Origin: Paenibacillus_AB hodogayensis
Lineage (GTDB): Bacteria; Bacillota; Bacilli; Paenibacillales; NBRC-103111
Reading direction: 5' to 3'
Length of the DNA: 64,000 bases
Assembly: GCF_039536325.1 (NCBI RefSeq)
Contig: NZ_BAAAYO010000001.1
Span: 1-64,000, forward strand
Positions 26,081 to 34,853 of this stretch are shown one piece after another (position 1 is the stretch's first letter; the number at the start of each line of letters is the position of its first letter). The position numbers and the translations under genes are program-made. The notes below the pieces were generated by a model. The model did no database searches. It was not told the DNA's origin and was given only the letters and a program-made list of their open reading frames with translations.

Positions 26081-27887
26081 ACGCGCCAAAACGGACAGCA
26101 GCGAGATCAGCAGTTCGTATAACGTGAGCAAGGAGGAGCGCAGCGCCGCCTTCCGCTTTATTACCGCCTATGCCCGGCCGTTCCGCGGCCGATTTGCACT
26201 CATTTTCCTGTTCACGCTGCTGGCCATCGCCGCGGATCTGCTGCAGCCTTATTTGGTCAAGATCGCCATCGACGACAATCTGCTGGCCGGGCGCAACGAT
26301 TACCGCATGCTGCTGGGCATTTGCGCGGTCTATCTGATCTTTGTCGTCCTTGGCCTCGTCTTCACTTATTTTCAAAACAACATGCTGCAATACGTCGGAC
26401 AGCATATCGTCGCGCGCATCCGCAAAGATTTGTTCCGGCATATATCGAAGCTGTCGATGTCGTTTTTCGACCGCTTTCCGAACGGCAGCCTCGTCACGCA
26501 CGTGTCGAGCGATACGGAGACGCTGAACCAGTTTTTCACCCAAGTGCTGCTCAGCTTGATGCGCGACGGCATGACGCTGCTGTTCATCGTCGCCCTGATG
26601 TTCCATCTGGACCCGGTGCTGGCCGGCTACAGCATGATTCTGCTGCCGATCATCGCCGGCATCGCCATCGGCTTCCGCTCGTATATGCGCAGAATTTACC
26701 AAATCACCCGGACGCAGCTGTCCCGGCTGATCGCCTTCACGGCGGAAAACCTAGCCGGCATGAACCTGATTCAAGCGTTCCATCAGCAAAAAGAGCAGCA
26801 GCGCTCGTTCGACGAGCAGAACCGGCGCTACTTCGGCGCCAACGTCCGCGAAGTCCGGACCAATGTGCTGTTCAACCGTTCGTTCGATATGCTCGGCAAC
26901 CTGTCCATCGCATTTATCGTCTGGGTCGGCGGAATGGCCGTATTCGAACGGACGATGGAGTTCGGCGTGCTGTATGCGTTCATTACGTACATCCGGCAAT
27001 TTTTCCAGCCGATCAACTCCATTACGCAGCAGTGGAACACGCTCCAATCCACGACCGTCTCGATGGACCGGCTGTGGCGGCTGTTCATGATCCCGGCGGA
27101 GGTACGCGACGCCGAGCCTCCCAAAGCGCTGCCAGCCGTTTCCGTGCAGGGCCGGGTCGACTACGACCACGTCCGCTTCAGCTATCAGGAAGGCATCCCG
27201 GTTCTGCACGATCTCGATCTGCACATCGCCGCAGGCGAAATGATCGGCATCGTCGGCGCGACCGGAGCGGGCAAAAGCTCGCTGATGAGCCTACTCTGCC
27301 GTTTCTACGACGTGCAGGAGGGCAGCGTCCGCATCGACGGCACGGACGTGCGCGACATCCCGCAGGCGAAGCTTCACCGGATCGTCGGACTCGTGCAGCA
27401 GGAGCCCTTCCTGTACTCGGGCAGCATTATCGACAACGTGCGGCTGTTCGACGAATCGATCTCGCGCGAGGACGTCATCAAGGCTTGCCGGTTCGTAGGA
27501 GCGGACAGCCTCATTACCCGGCTTCAGGACGGGTACGACACCCGGCTGTCCGAGCGGGGCAGCGGCTTGTCCGCCGGGGAGCGGCAGCTGATCTCGTTTG
27601 CACGGATCGTCGTCTTCCGCCCGAAAATTCTCATACTGGACGAGGCTACCGCCAATCTCGACTCGTACACCGAGCAGCTCGTCCAGTCGGCGCTGCAGAT
27701 CGTCTCCAAAGGCCGCACGACACTCGTCATCGCGCATCGGCTGTCGACGATTATGCAGGCCGATCGCATCATCGTCATGAAGCGCGGCGAGATCGTCGAG
27801 CAGGGCACGCACCGCCAGCTGCTGGATCGCAAAGGCTACTACGAGCAGCTGTACAGCCATTCGCAAGGCACCCATGCGGTCGGTTAA
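26061..27887 (+). CDS. ABC multidrug exporter half, consensus-Walker-B subunit (BmrD-like)
   Basis: 608 residues with a short cytoplasmic N-terminal extension, six transmembrane helices and an ATPase domain. Walker A is GATGAGKSSL (near 400). Walker B is ILILDEATANLD with the catalytic Glu, but the signature reads LSAGERQL instead of LSGGQ. Paired with the Walker B Asp of its partner, this gives one degenerate and one complete ATP site, as in BmrCD and TM287/288. GAGGAGGGG lies inside the end of the upstream gene, seven bases before the ATG. The transcript may continue through the Rpn remnant to the terminator at 28228. Confidence 0.87.
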   Translation: MPPEKPERAKTDSSEISSSYNVSKEERSAAFRFITAYARPFRGRFALIFLFTLLAIAADLLQPYLVKIAIDDNLLAGRNDYRMLLGICAVYLIFVVLGLVFTYFQNNMLQYVGQHIVARIRKDLFRHISKLSMSFFDRFPNGSLVTHVSSDTETLNQFFTQVLLSLMRDGMTLLFIVALMFHLDPVLAGYSMILLPIIAGIAIGFRSYMRRIYQITRTQLSRLIAFTAENLAGMNLIQAFHQQKEQQRSFDEQNRRYFGANVREVRTNVLFNRSFDMLGNLSIAFIVWVGGMAVFERTMEFGVLYAFITYIRQFFQPINSITQQWNTLQSTTVSMDRLWRLFMIPAEVRDAEPPKALPAVSVQGRVDYDHVRFSYQEGIPVLHDLDLHIAAGEMIGIVGATGAGKSSLMSLLCRFYDVQEGSVRIDGTDVRDIPQAKLHRIVGLVQQEPFLYSGSIIDNVRLFDESISREDVIKACRFVGADSLITRLQDGYDTRLSERGSGLSAGERQLISFARIVVFRPKILILDEATANLDSYTEQLVQSALQIVSKGRTTLVIAHRLSTIMQADRIIVMKRGEIVEQGTHRQLLDRKGYYEQLYSHSQGTHAVG

Positions 27888-27910
27888 AAGCCTTGGAGCT
27901 TCCAGCTTAG

Positions 27911-28216
27911 GATAGCAGCCAATCAAGTTGGGAGGCGTTAACGTTGAACGAGCCGATGTTGAAAAAAGCGATGGATACGTTGGAATTTTTAAGTCAGGAT
28001 GCGGAAACACGGCTTGGGTACGAATCTCGCTTGAAATTTCTACGTGATGAAGCGTCGCGTATTCAAGGGGCTAAGGAAGAAGGAAAAACAGAAGGAGAAA
28101 AGCGGAAGGCGGAACAAATTGCGCTCAACATGCTTTCCATGGGATATTCCGTCTCCGACATCGCCAAAATCACGGAGCTATCCGAGGCGGACATTCAAGC
28201 TTTGAAAAAGCAGTAA
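27911..28216 (+). pseudogene. C-terminal remnant of an Rpn/PD-(D/E)XK transposase-like protein, with an intact internal start
   Basis: The 90-residue frame from TTG 27944 (MNEPMLKKAMDTLEFLSQD...) matches the C-terminal tail of Rpn-family (PDDEXK) proteins, with the Lys/Glu-rich GAKEEGKTEGEKRK stretch and a terminal helix pair. Family-like sequence continues upstream in frame (SQSSWEALT) to a stop at 27908, so a larger gene has lost its nuclease part. GGGAGG at 27930-27935 lies eight bases before the TTG, so the tail itself may be translated. In E. coli, small C-terminal Rpn products from internal starts are reported to inhibit the full-length nuclease. No full-length Rpn gene is in this window. 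Confidence 0.7.
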
Positions 28217-28227
28217 AACGGACTGAA

Positions 28228-28265
28228 GAGCCGGGAAGCGAACAATTCGCTTCCTGGCTCTTTTT
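28228..28265 (+). terminator. Strong rho-independent terminator
   Basis: A 15-bp stem (GAGCCGGGAAGCGAA with TTCGCTTCCTGGCTC, one wobble) around CAA is followed by five T. It closes the exporter/Rpn transcript and separates it from the convergent lipoprotein gene. Confidence 0.92.
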
Positions 28266-28280
28266 CATTTGACCATCCAT

Positions 28281-29603
28281 TTATTTCTTCGACTTCAGCT
28301 CGGCAATCTTCTTGTTGAACTCCTCTTCCGCCTCTTTAAGAAGCGTATTCACATCGGACTTTCCGTTCATATAGTCCAGCAGCTTCGGGCCGGCCACTCC
28401 CAGCCCCGTAGAGTTGTAAGGCGAGGACAAGATCGGATCGGGGTATTTTTGCGTGAACACGGCTTTCAGATTTTTGCCTTTGGCGGCCGGATTGTTCTCG
28501 AAAGCATGCTCCAGTATCTTGGCGTTGTCCTTCAACGCGGTAATCCGTCCGTTTTTGGTGGCCTCCATCTGAACGTCCGGATCGGCGCTCAAATACGCCA
28601 TAATCTGGAAAGACAAGTCGGCATGCTTGCTTCCTTTCGGAATGACGAAGCCGTCGGAGAATACGCCGACCCCGACTCCGGGCTTATCCTTGAATTCCGG
28701 GAACGTGACGATATCCCATTTCAATCCTGCTTTCTCCGCTGCGGCCATATCGTAGTTTTGCAGCTGTAAAATTTCCGGCATCATCGCTACCGTCCGGTTG
28801 CTCAGAAAATTGTTGCGCACGTCGCCAAACGATTTCATTTGAGGAGCGTTGGGATAATCGTTTATGCTTTTCATCGTCTCGAACATCCGCTTCCACCCTT
28901 CGGTCGCCAGAAGGGCTTTCTGTCCGGTACTGTCCACGTAGGAAAGACTCAATTGGCTCTGTACGCGGTTAAGACCCGTCGGCGGAAGGAGACCGATATA
29001 TTGCGTATCCCCGTCTTTGCGCGAAATTCGTTTGCCGAGCTCGATGACTTCTTCCCAGGTCATATTGTCCTTCGGGTATGCGACGCCGAATTTGTCGAAA
29101 ATATCCTTGTTGTAATGCAGGGCGAACACAAGAACATTGTACGGCAGGTACAGTATTTCCCCTTTCGGGGAATAGGACTTGATGCTGTCTAACATCTTCG
29201 CATCGTACTTATTGAAATCGAACCCGTGCTTTTTGGCGAGCGCCGTCAAATCCATCGGCACGTCATAATCGGCGAGCGGTCCTCCCATATTCGTGAGGCC
29301 TTGCCAGATGATGTCGGGAGTGTCATTCGTGGCGATCAAATCCTGGATTTCGCTTCCCTTTTTGTTCTCGACAACCTGGAGCGTTACGTACGGGAACTTT
29401 TTCTTCACGAACTGGTTGATATATTTTTCGAAATCGTCGATAGGCGTCATGGTGTAAAATTTTAATGTGACCGGGTCTTGCTTTTCAGGCGGCTTCACGG
29501 CATCTGCGCCGGTATTGGTTTGGGTAGTGCCTTGCGAGCTGCAGCCGGATAAAATAGCGAATACTATCGCCGCGCTCATAACCGCTTTTGCTTGTTTGAA
29601 CAT
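28281..29603 (-). CDS. Sugar-type ABC solute-binding lipoprotein (orphan)
   Basis: About 440 residues. A signal peptide ends in the lipobox LSGC, so the mature protein is anchored outside the membrane. Family-1 extracellular-binding segments include DLIATNDTPDIIWQG, LHYNKDIFDKFGVAYP and NMTWEEVIELGKRIS. The C-terminal end (DVNTLLKEAEEEFNKK) is shared with the lipoproteins at 51789 and 54112, so these are paralogues. The start at 29603 follows GGGGTGATACG; the longer frame to 29648 would bury the signal peptide. No permease or ATPase is nearby. A cre-like site lies 140 bp upstream. Confidence 0.87.
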   Translation of the reverse strand: MFKQAKAVMSAAIVFAILSGCSSQGTTQTNTGADAVKPPEKQDPVTLKFYTMTPIDDFEKYINQFVKKKFPYVTLQVVENKKGSEIQDLIATNDTPDIIWQGLTNMGGPLADYDVPMDLTALAKKHGFDFNKYDAKMLDSIKSYSPKGEILYLPYNVLVFALHYNKDIFDKFGVAYPKDNMTWEEVIELGKRISRKDGDTQYIGLLPPTGLNRVQSQLSLSYVDSTGQKALLATEGWKRMFETMKSINDYPNAPQMKSFGDVRNNFLSNRTVAMMPEILQLQNYDMAAAEKAGLKWDIVTFPEFKDKPGVGVGVFSDGFVIPKGSKHADLSFQIMAYLSADPDVQMEATKNGRITALKDNAKILEHAFENNPAAKGKNLKAVFTQKYPDPILSSPYNSTGLGVAGPKLLDYMNGKSDVNTLLKEAEEEFNKKIAELKSKK

Positions 29604-30241
29604 CGTATCACCCCATAGCAGAATAATGGACCCTTTTTCATCGCGCACGTATGATTACAAGCTTCGTTCCGGTTAACCTGATTCGGCGCCGATCTCCAAT
29701 TGACACCGATTGGCGGGTCACCCCCTCATTCGACCTCTTTTTTGTAAGCGATTGCAGTTTGCCGTATTTGAACACATGCGGGTAAGTTTTTGTTTAAGCG
29801 TCATAACTAAAGATCTCGTTCCTCATAGAAGAACATCGTTCCTATAATATTGCAAAAATAAAACGAGACCAGCAAGTTTGGATTTAACCTCCATTCTATC
29901 GGATCCTCTTCAATCGGAGGGAGGAGGAAGAAAGCGCTTTTTCATTGCTATTCAGTTCCGCATTAAAGAACGATATTCTTTATTTAATAGTACCATGAGC
30001 TACTTTTCGTTTCAATACCATTTTTGTCATTTCGCTTGCGGGATCTATATTTTTTATTCCGGCGTCTTTCTGCCCCGTTTTTGTTTTTTTGACGACGGCC
30101 TATTCAGGAAGGCAGCTGCACAGCTAGCTTGTTATCGATTCCTGGTACAAAGTCAGAGCTAATCCTGTGTATTCGGGAAGACTCGATCCCTTGAGGTGCA
30201 AGGGATTCGTCCATTCCACGAATACGGTTTAAGGTATTCGT
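29604..30241. other. AT-richer intergenic gap with hairpins
   Basis: No gene is seen. Apart from the cre-like site, two perfect inverted repeats lie just 3' of the glyoxalase/DinB gene: ATCCCTTG/CAAGGGAT (30186-30206) and CGAATAC/GTATTCG (30219-30240). Neither has a T-run. The open frame at 29878-30162 has an aromatic-rich, unlikely composition. Confidence 0.45.
29743..29756. promoter_or_regulatory. cre-like catabolite repression site
   Basis: TGTAAGCGATTGCA matches the CcpA consensus TGWAANCGNTNWCA at 13 of 14 positions, upstream of the solute-binding lipoprotein gene. Binding by CcpA is inferred. Confidence 0.5.
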
Positions 30242-31156
30242 CTACCGAGAGTCGACTGCCTGCTCCCGAATCTCCCCGATCCGCCGAATATGTCCGTTCG
30301 CGTGACCGGCCATCGCTTTCATCAGCTTGCCGGCCGTCTCCGTCTGGCCGCTCGCCAGCGTTACGCTGCGCGCCAGCCCGTCCGGAATGTGCCGGCAGAC
30401 GGTGCGTACATGCTCCCGCAGCAGCCGGAACAAGGCGACCTCGGTCGCGATCGGGCGCTCCGCATAGCGCATGCCCTCCGCCCAAGCATCCTGTTCGAAC
30501 CGGCTGGAGGTATAGAGCCGCCCAGGCTCGGCGCTGGCGAGGATGAACTTCAGCTTGTGCGCCGCAGCCAGCTCCAGATCGACCAGATGCAGCGTCTGCT
30601 GGCGGATCGTCCATTTGCCGGGCGCGATCGCCCGGTCCAGGTCCGGCTCCGTCAGACCGGCTAGCGCCGCCTCCAGCTTGTCCGGTCCGGAGGCGTATAA
30701 AGCCAAGATGTGCTCGTCGGTCGCCGCAAATTCCTGCCAATAGACGGCAAGCTGTCCGTCCGGCAGCCGTATAGTCAGCGAACGCCAGCACAGCGGCTCC
30801 AGCTCGTCCTTCACGACGGCACCGGCGGCGGACGCCCGCTCCTTGATCGGGTCCAACGAACCGAACGTTTCGGCTATGCGGATATAGAATCGCTCCCCCG
30901 AAGCAGGCCGCTTCGCATCCGGGTCCGCCAGTTGCCGCTCCGTCTCTCCCTCCAGATCGCCTTCTCCTCCGACAAGCAGTGCCAACTCTCCACCCGGCAA
31001 CCCAAACAAACGGCCCACGTTCTCTCCGTAGGCGTCTCCGCCGAGCGGCTCCCAGCCGAGCACGCTTGCGCAGAAAGCGGCGGCCGCGGCCGGCTCCTCC
31101 GCGCGCAAGACCAGCTTCGCCTTACACGGAACCCCGTTATCATTTGTATCGCTCAT
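30242..31156 (-). CDS. Glyoxalase-like / DinB-like fusion protein
   Basis: 304 residues in two domains. Residues 10-140 look like a glyoxalase/bleomycin-resistance fold (KLVLRAEEPAAAAAFCASVL and the late IRLPDGQLAVYWQEF). Residues 150-304 form a DinB-like four-helix bundle: WTIRQQTLHLVDLE supplies one His, and HANGHIRRIGEI near the end supplies the HxxxH pair, the usual metal-binding triad. DinB-like proteins include metal-dependent thiol transferases such as bacillithiol S-transferases. GAGGGG precedes the ATG. The gene stands alone. The fusion suggests thiol-dependent detoxification or antibiotic modification, but the exact reaction is not predictable. Confidence 0.75.
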   Translation of the reverse strand: MSDTNDNGVPCKAKLVLRAEEPAAAAAFCASVLGWEPLGGDAYGENVGRLFGLPGGELALLVGGEGDLEGETERQLADPDAKRPASGERFYIRIAETFGSLDPIKERASAAGAVVKDELEPLCWRSLTIRLPDGQLAVYWQEFAATDEHILALYASGPDKLEAALAGLTEPDLDRAIAPGKWTIRQQTLHLVDLELAAAHKLKFILASAEPGRLYTSSRFEQDAWAEGMRYAERPIATEVALFRLLREHVRTVCRHIPDGLARSVTLASGQTETAGKLMKAMAGHANGHIRRIGEIREQAVDSR

Positions 31157-31786
31157 TCTGCCCCTCGCTTTCCTTTTATTGTATTACCCGATCGGAACGT
31201 TCCGATAGGCGCTAGACGCGGAACCGGTCATTTTTTTTAACAGCCTATCTATTCGGCAGTAGAGAATTATAATTGCACACAAAGCCTATCAACAGTGACT
31301 TCGGGTATTTTTTTGATCTCATGGATGATGCATGTAATTAAATATAATCAAGAAAAGCTGCCAATAAAGGCATATGTCTTTTCATAATCATACAACTCCT
31401 AACTAATTTAATACAACTATACTTCCTTCTAACCATTTTATGGTTATATTATCTGCATTTACACTATAATCAACTAAAGGCCATTTGGCGTGGCCTTTTT
31501 ACGTTGCCCTGCACCGGATCGTACCGAAGCAGCCGTCACGATTCCCGGGGACTACTTAATTGGCTTGTCCCAACAGGGCTTCCCGGTCAAGGAGATAGCT
31601 GAACGGCAGTTTTATTTCTCGATGACGCTTGCGCTTTGTTCACGAAGCTTTCGGTTGATTCCACAACGGTTGTGTCCGTGCGGAATTCCTTCTTCACTTG
31701 TTCGTCGGCTAAAAAGACGAAAGACGTGACCGGATTGATCGTTCGTAACGATCAACCCGATCCCGATAGCAAGCATCGTTAAGCTG
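31157..31786. other. Low-GC intergenic gap with possible gene debris
   Basis: The segment is markedly richer in A and T than its neighbours, especially 31250-31480. A hairpin, AAAGGCCA/TGGCCTTT, followed by T lies at 31477-31500 but has no gene feeding it. A perfect 9-bp inverted repeat (TTGATCGTT/AACGATCAA) lies near 31735-31756. On minus, 31587-31751 is open for 55 codons with protein-like composition but no start. Confidence 0.4.
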
Positions 31787-34700
31787 TTATCTTTTATTTT
31801 GAGATAGCAAGAAACGGGCATCTCGCAACAAATAGTTTGCCGCTTCGCTTGAAATGTGCTTCCCGCTCTGCGCTTGCAATTCATTTACAAAACTAGTTAA
31901 GTCGTTTGCCGCCAATTTGGACCGCAAACTGTTCGCAATTCCGGCATTGTCGATCCAATTGTGTTCGGTAAATCGTATCACCAGTGCCTGTAATGAACCG
32001 ATGCTGGACACCGTCTGGAAATGAATGGTACTGCTTACCTGATTGCCGGCCTTATCGCTGGAAGTCACCATGAATGTATGCGAACCAAGCGACAATGTAT
32101 AGAGCGGGATCGTCGTTCCGACCGTGTAGGAATAGGTATCTAGCGTTACCGACGTCTTGTTGTTGTCAACACCAGATAAGTTATCGGTTACAATGAAACT
32201 CGGCAGCAATTCTCCGGAAGCTTCATAAGTGCCGTCTTCCTCCGGTACGGACACTGCGATCACCGGCGCAGTCGAATCCAGGCTGAAGCTGACCGATTTT
32301 ACCGCTTCTGCATTCCCGGCATTGTCCGTTGATCGGTAACTCAACGTATACTGGCCATCCTGAAAAATGGTCAGAGCACCTGTATATGTTTGCCACGTGG
32401 TCCCGCTGTCCAGACTGAATTCCGTTTTCGCCACACCTGACATCGTATCGGCGGCATCCATCGTAATCGTTACCGGATGTACGTACCAGCCATTCTGTCC
32501 ATCCGGTTGCGAAGGCGCCAAGGCTATGGTTGTAGTCGGCGGAGTCTCATCTGCCGTTTTTATGATAGCCGTCAAACGTTTTGCGCTCCAATTTCCGGCG
32601 TTATCCTCTGCAATCACTTTAAATGCATAATTCGTAAATTCCTCGAGTCCCGTTACATTGTATTGATATACGCTGCCTGATACTGTATCGAGCAAGCGCC
32701 CCTCCTTATAGATACGATACTGTGCCACGCCCACATTATCCGCTGCTGGCGGCCATGCTAGCATAAGCGATCCCGCTTGGACATTCGTTGCCGAAAGCGT
32801 ACTTCCATCAGGCCATGTCGGAGCTGTAGAATCCGAAGGAGCTGCGCTGAAGTCATCAAAGTAACCGGAGATTCCTCCGTCCTGCAATATAATCCTTAAC
32901 GTCGTCAGGCTGCCGCTGTTCACATGGATGGTGAACTGATTCCAGTCGATAGTGTTGCCGATAATCGTTTGCCCGATCGTTCTCTCCGACGTATCCAGTA
33001 CTTTGAAAAGGGCTATTTTGCTGGAATCCCCGTTATTATCGGTTTTAGCATAAAGCGAGAAAACATAATCCGTATTGGGCTTGACTCTGACGTCCTGCCT
33101 CAATCCTCTATAGTCTCTCTTGCCTGTCATTTTCATAGATCGGGTGCCGCCGTCGGTATGGTTTTGCTCTGTCGTAAAAGCGAACGGTGAGGCTGGATCT
33201 CCATAATAGTAAGACCATGGCTCCGACCCTGTAGTCACAATTTCAAAGTCGGGATCCAGCACTAGGTTTACCGGTCTCTGATTGTAGTCTGAGCTTGGCG
33301 GTTTATTATCGATGGCCTGATACTCGAAGGCGCCTATATCCGGATTTCCAAAGTATAACGGATTGCCCCAGTAGTCTTTCCCGCCGTTACCCGAGATGAC
33401 CTTCCCGGCATTTAGCGCCGGCGATTCCGGTTCTAATCGATAGCCGTCGATTCCGGTCTTAAAGTCTCCGCCATTGCCCGGGTCGACAAATAACGGATCG
33501 GCCGTGATTTGATTGGGATCGTCAGGAATAGCGCCGTTGCCCGTATATACATTGGAATCATACAAGAAATCCTGCTGGTAAATGCCGCCTGCGGCATAAA
33601 AAATATTATTCCAGATTTTCGCCCCTTCGCTGTAGCCTGAATATCCGTCGCTGCTTACTTTCACGATGCAATTCGGACAGTAAATATTGTTGTTGTATAT
33701 GTACGTTTTATCTGTATACCTTATTTTCATTTCGCCGCTCGCATCGTTCTGGCTAATATTGTACCTTATGATAATGTTTTCGAGCGGCCTATTGTCACGG
33801 TATGGCGTCTGATCCTCCATCACCAGTAAAAATCCGCCCTGATTGTCGTGGCTGTAGTTGTACTGAAAAATAATAGTGCCGCCATTGAAAAGATCCGCGT
33901 CAAGGCCTTGCCCGTCCGAAATTTCTTTCATAGTTCTGGCCACTTCGTTATACTGAAAGGTCGCATTTTCCACGCGATGTGGAAACATGCCCGCAATCCA
34001 TCTGAACCCTTGACCATTGATTCCCGCATCCAACACAGTGTTGTATTCAACCAGCACATTTTTGGCTTGCGCTACGATGATCCCGTCTCGTCCCGTTTTG
34101 TTGACGATATTGTTGCTGATGACAATTCCGTCGGAATTTCCTGGGGAGAAATGGAATATGCCCCCGTTGGTCACGTCATGCACATTGTTTCCGGATACCA
34201 GCACATCGTTGAAATTTCCATGTAATTGTATGGCGGCTGAACGCCAAACATCGCCATCTGTGCTCTTATGAATGCCTTTTACGTTGTGGACGTCCATATT
34301 CAAGATTCGAATCCCATGCAGAGGCGGGGCGGTCGAGCTCGACTCATTACCACGGATAAAGATGCCGTTTCTCATAGCGACCTGTAAAGCATCGTTGGTA
34401 ATCTCCAGGTTCTGTATTGTCCAATATTCCTGCATGTGTAGCTCTATGGCCGCACGTGCGCCATTGCCCATAATCAGCGGTTTGTTGCCGCTCCCGTAGC
34501 CGTCGATCGTAATAGGAGCGCCCGCTGAACCGGAACCAAGCGGATGAAGCGTACCGGTCCACGCTCCGCCTGCTTTGAACAAAATCCGGTCTCCTGGCAT
34601 AAATGTGGTACTGTTCACTTTGTCTAATGTTTGCCATGCAGCACCCGCGCTTGTTCCAGCATTGCTATCGCTGCCACTTGACGCATCCACATAATAGGAC

Positions 34701-34819
34701 GTTCCCGTAGTCAATGGTTGATCGGCCGACGCGGAAGCGGGAACAATTGCCGGAATCGTTATGCTCAACATCAAGAAGATAAGGAAATTCGTAATCATCG
34801 CCTTCATTTTTTTTACCAT
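31787..34819 (-). CDS. Secreted right-handed beta-helix protein with FN3, OmpL47-type and FIMAH-type domains
   Basis: About 1,010 residues. A signal peptide (MVKKMKAM..., ending near ASASA) is followed by YYVDASSGSDSNAGTS and repeated parallel beta-helix rungs to about 480, the fold of many pectate lyases and polysaccharide-acting proteins. Next come a carbohydrate-binding-like sandwich (about 510-655), an FN3 domain (665-750), OmpL47-like Ig segments (760-930; STDNAGNAEAVKS) and a C-terminal FIMAH-type helical region (NSLRSKLAANDLTSFVNEL). The start at 34819 follows AAGGAGGAG; the 34879 extension has no signal. It lies 34 bp after a foldase-like gene, which may help fold it outside the membrane. 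Polysaccharide binding or cleavage is inferred; no catalytic residues are pinned down. Confidence 0.85.
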   Translation of the reverse strand: MVKKMKAMITNFLIFLMLSITIPAIVPASASADQPLTTGTSYYVDASSGSDSNAGTSAGAAWQTLDKVNSTTFMPGDRILFKAGGAWTGTLHPLGSGSAGAPITIDGYGSGNKPLIMGNGARAAIELHMQEYWTIQNLEITNDALQVAMRNGIFIRGNESSSTAPPLHGIRILNMDVHNVKGIHKSTDGDVWRSAAIQLHGNFNDVLVSGNNVHDVTNGGIFHFSPGNSDGIVISNNIVNKTGRDGIIVAQAKNVLVEYNTVLDAGINGQGFRWIAGMFPHRVENATFQYNEVARTMKEISDGQGLDADLFNGGTIIFQYNYSHDNQGGFLLVMEDQTPYRDNRPLENIIIRYNISQNDASGEMKIRYTDKTYIYNNNIYCPNCIVKVSSDGYSGYSEGAKIWNNIFYAAGGIYQQDFLYDSNVYTGNGAIPDDPNQITADPLFVDPGNGGDFKTGIDGYRLEPESPALNAGKVISGNGGKDYWGNPLYFGNPDIGAFEYQAIDNKPPSSDYNQRPVNLVLDPDFEIVTTGSEPWSYYYGDPASPFAFTTEQNHTDGGTRSMKMTGKRDYRGLRQDVRVKPNTDYVFSLYAKTDNNGDSSKIALFKVLDTSERTIGQTIIGNTIDWNQFTIHVNSGSLTTLRIILQDGGISGYFDDFSAAPSDSTAPTWPDGSTLSATNVQAGSLMLAWPPAADNVGVAQYRIYKEGRLLDTVSGSVYQYNVTGLEEFTNYAFKVIAEDNAGNWSAKRLTAIIKTADETPPTTTIALAPSQPDGQNGWYVHPVTITMDAADTMSGVAKTEFSLDSGTTWQTYTGALTIFQDGQYTLSYRSTDNAGNAEAVKSVSFSLDSTAPVIAVSVPEEDGTYEASGELLPSFIVTDNLSGVDNNKTSVTLDTYSYTVGTTIPLYTLSLGSHTFMVTSSDKAGNQVSSTIHFQTVSSIGSLQALVIRFTEHNWIDNAGIANSLRSKLAANDLTSFVNELQAQSGKHISSEAANYLLRDARFLLSQNKR

Positions 34820-34853
34820 ATGAACACTCCTCCTTCTTACAATTCCTACCCAT

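Noticed and set aside
29878..30162. 94-residue plus-strand frame
   Set aside because: Aromatic- and Cys-rich composition from AT-rich DNA, no ribosome binding site and no recognisable domain.
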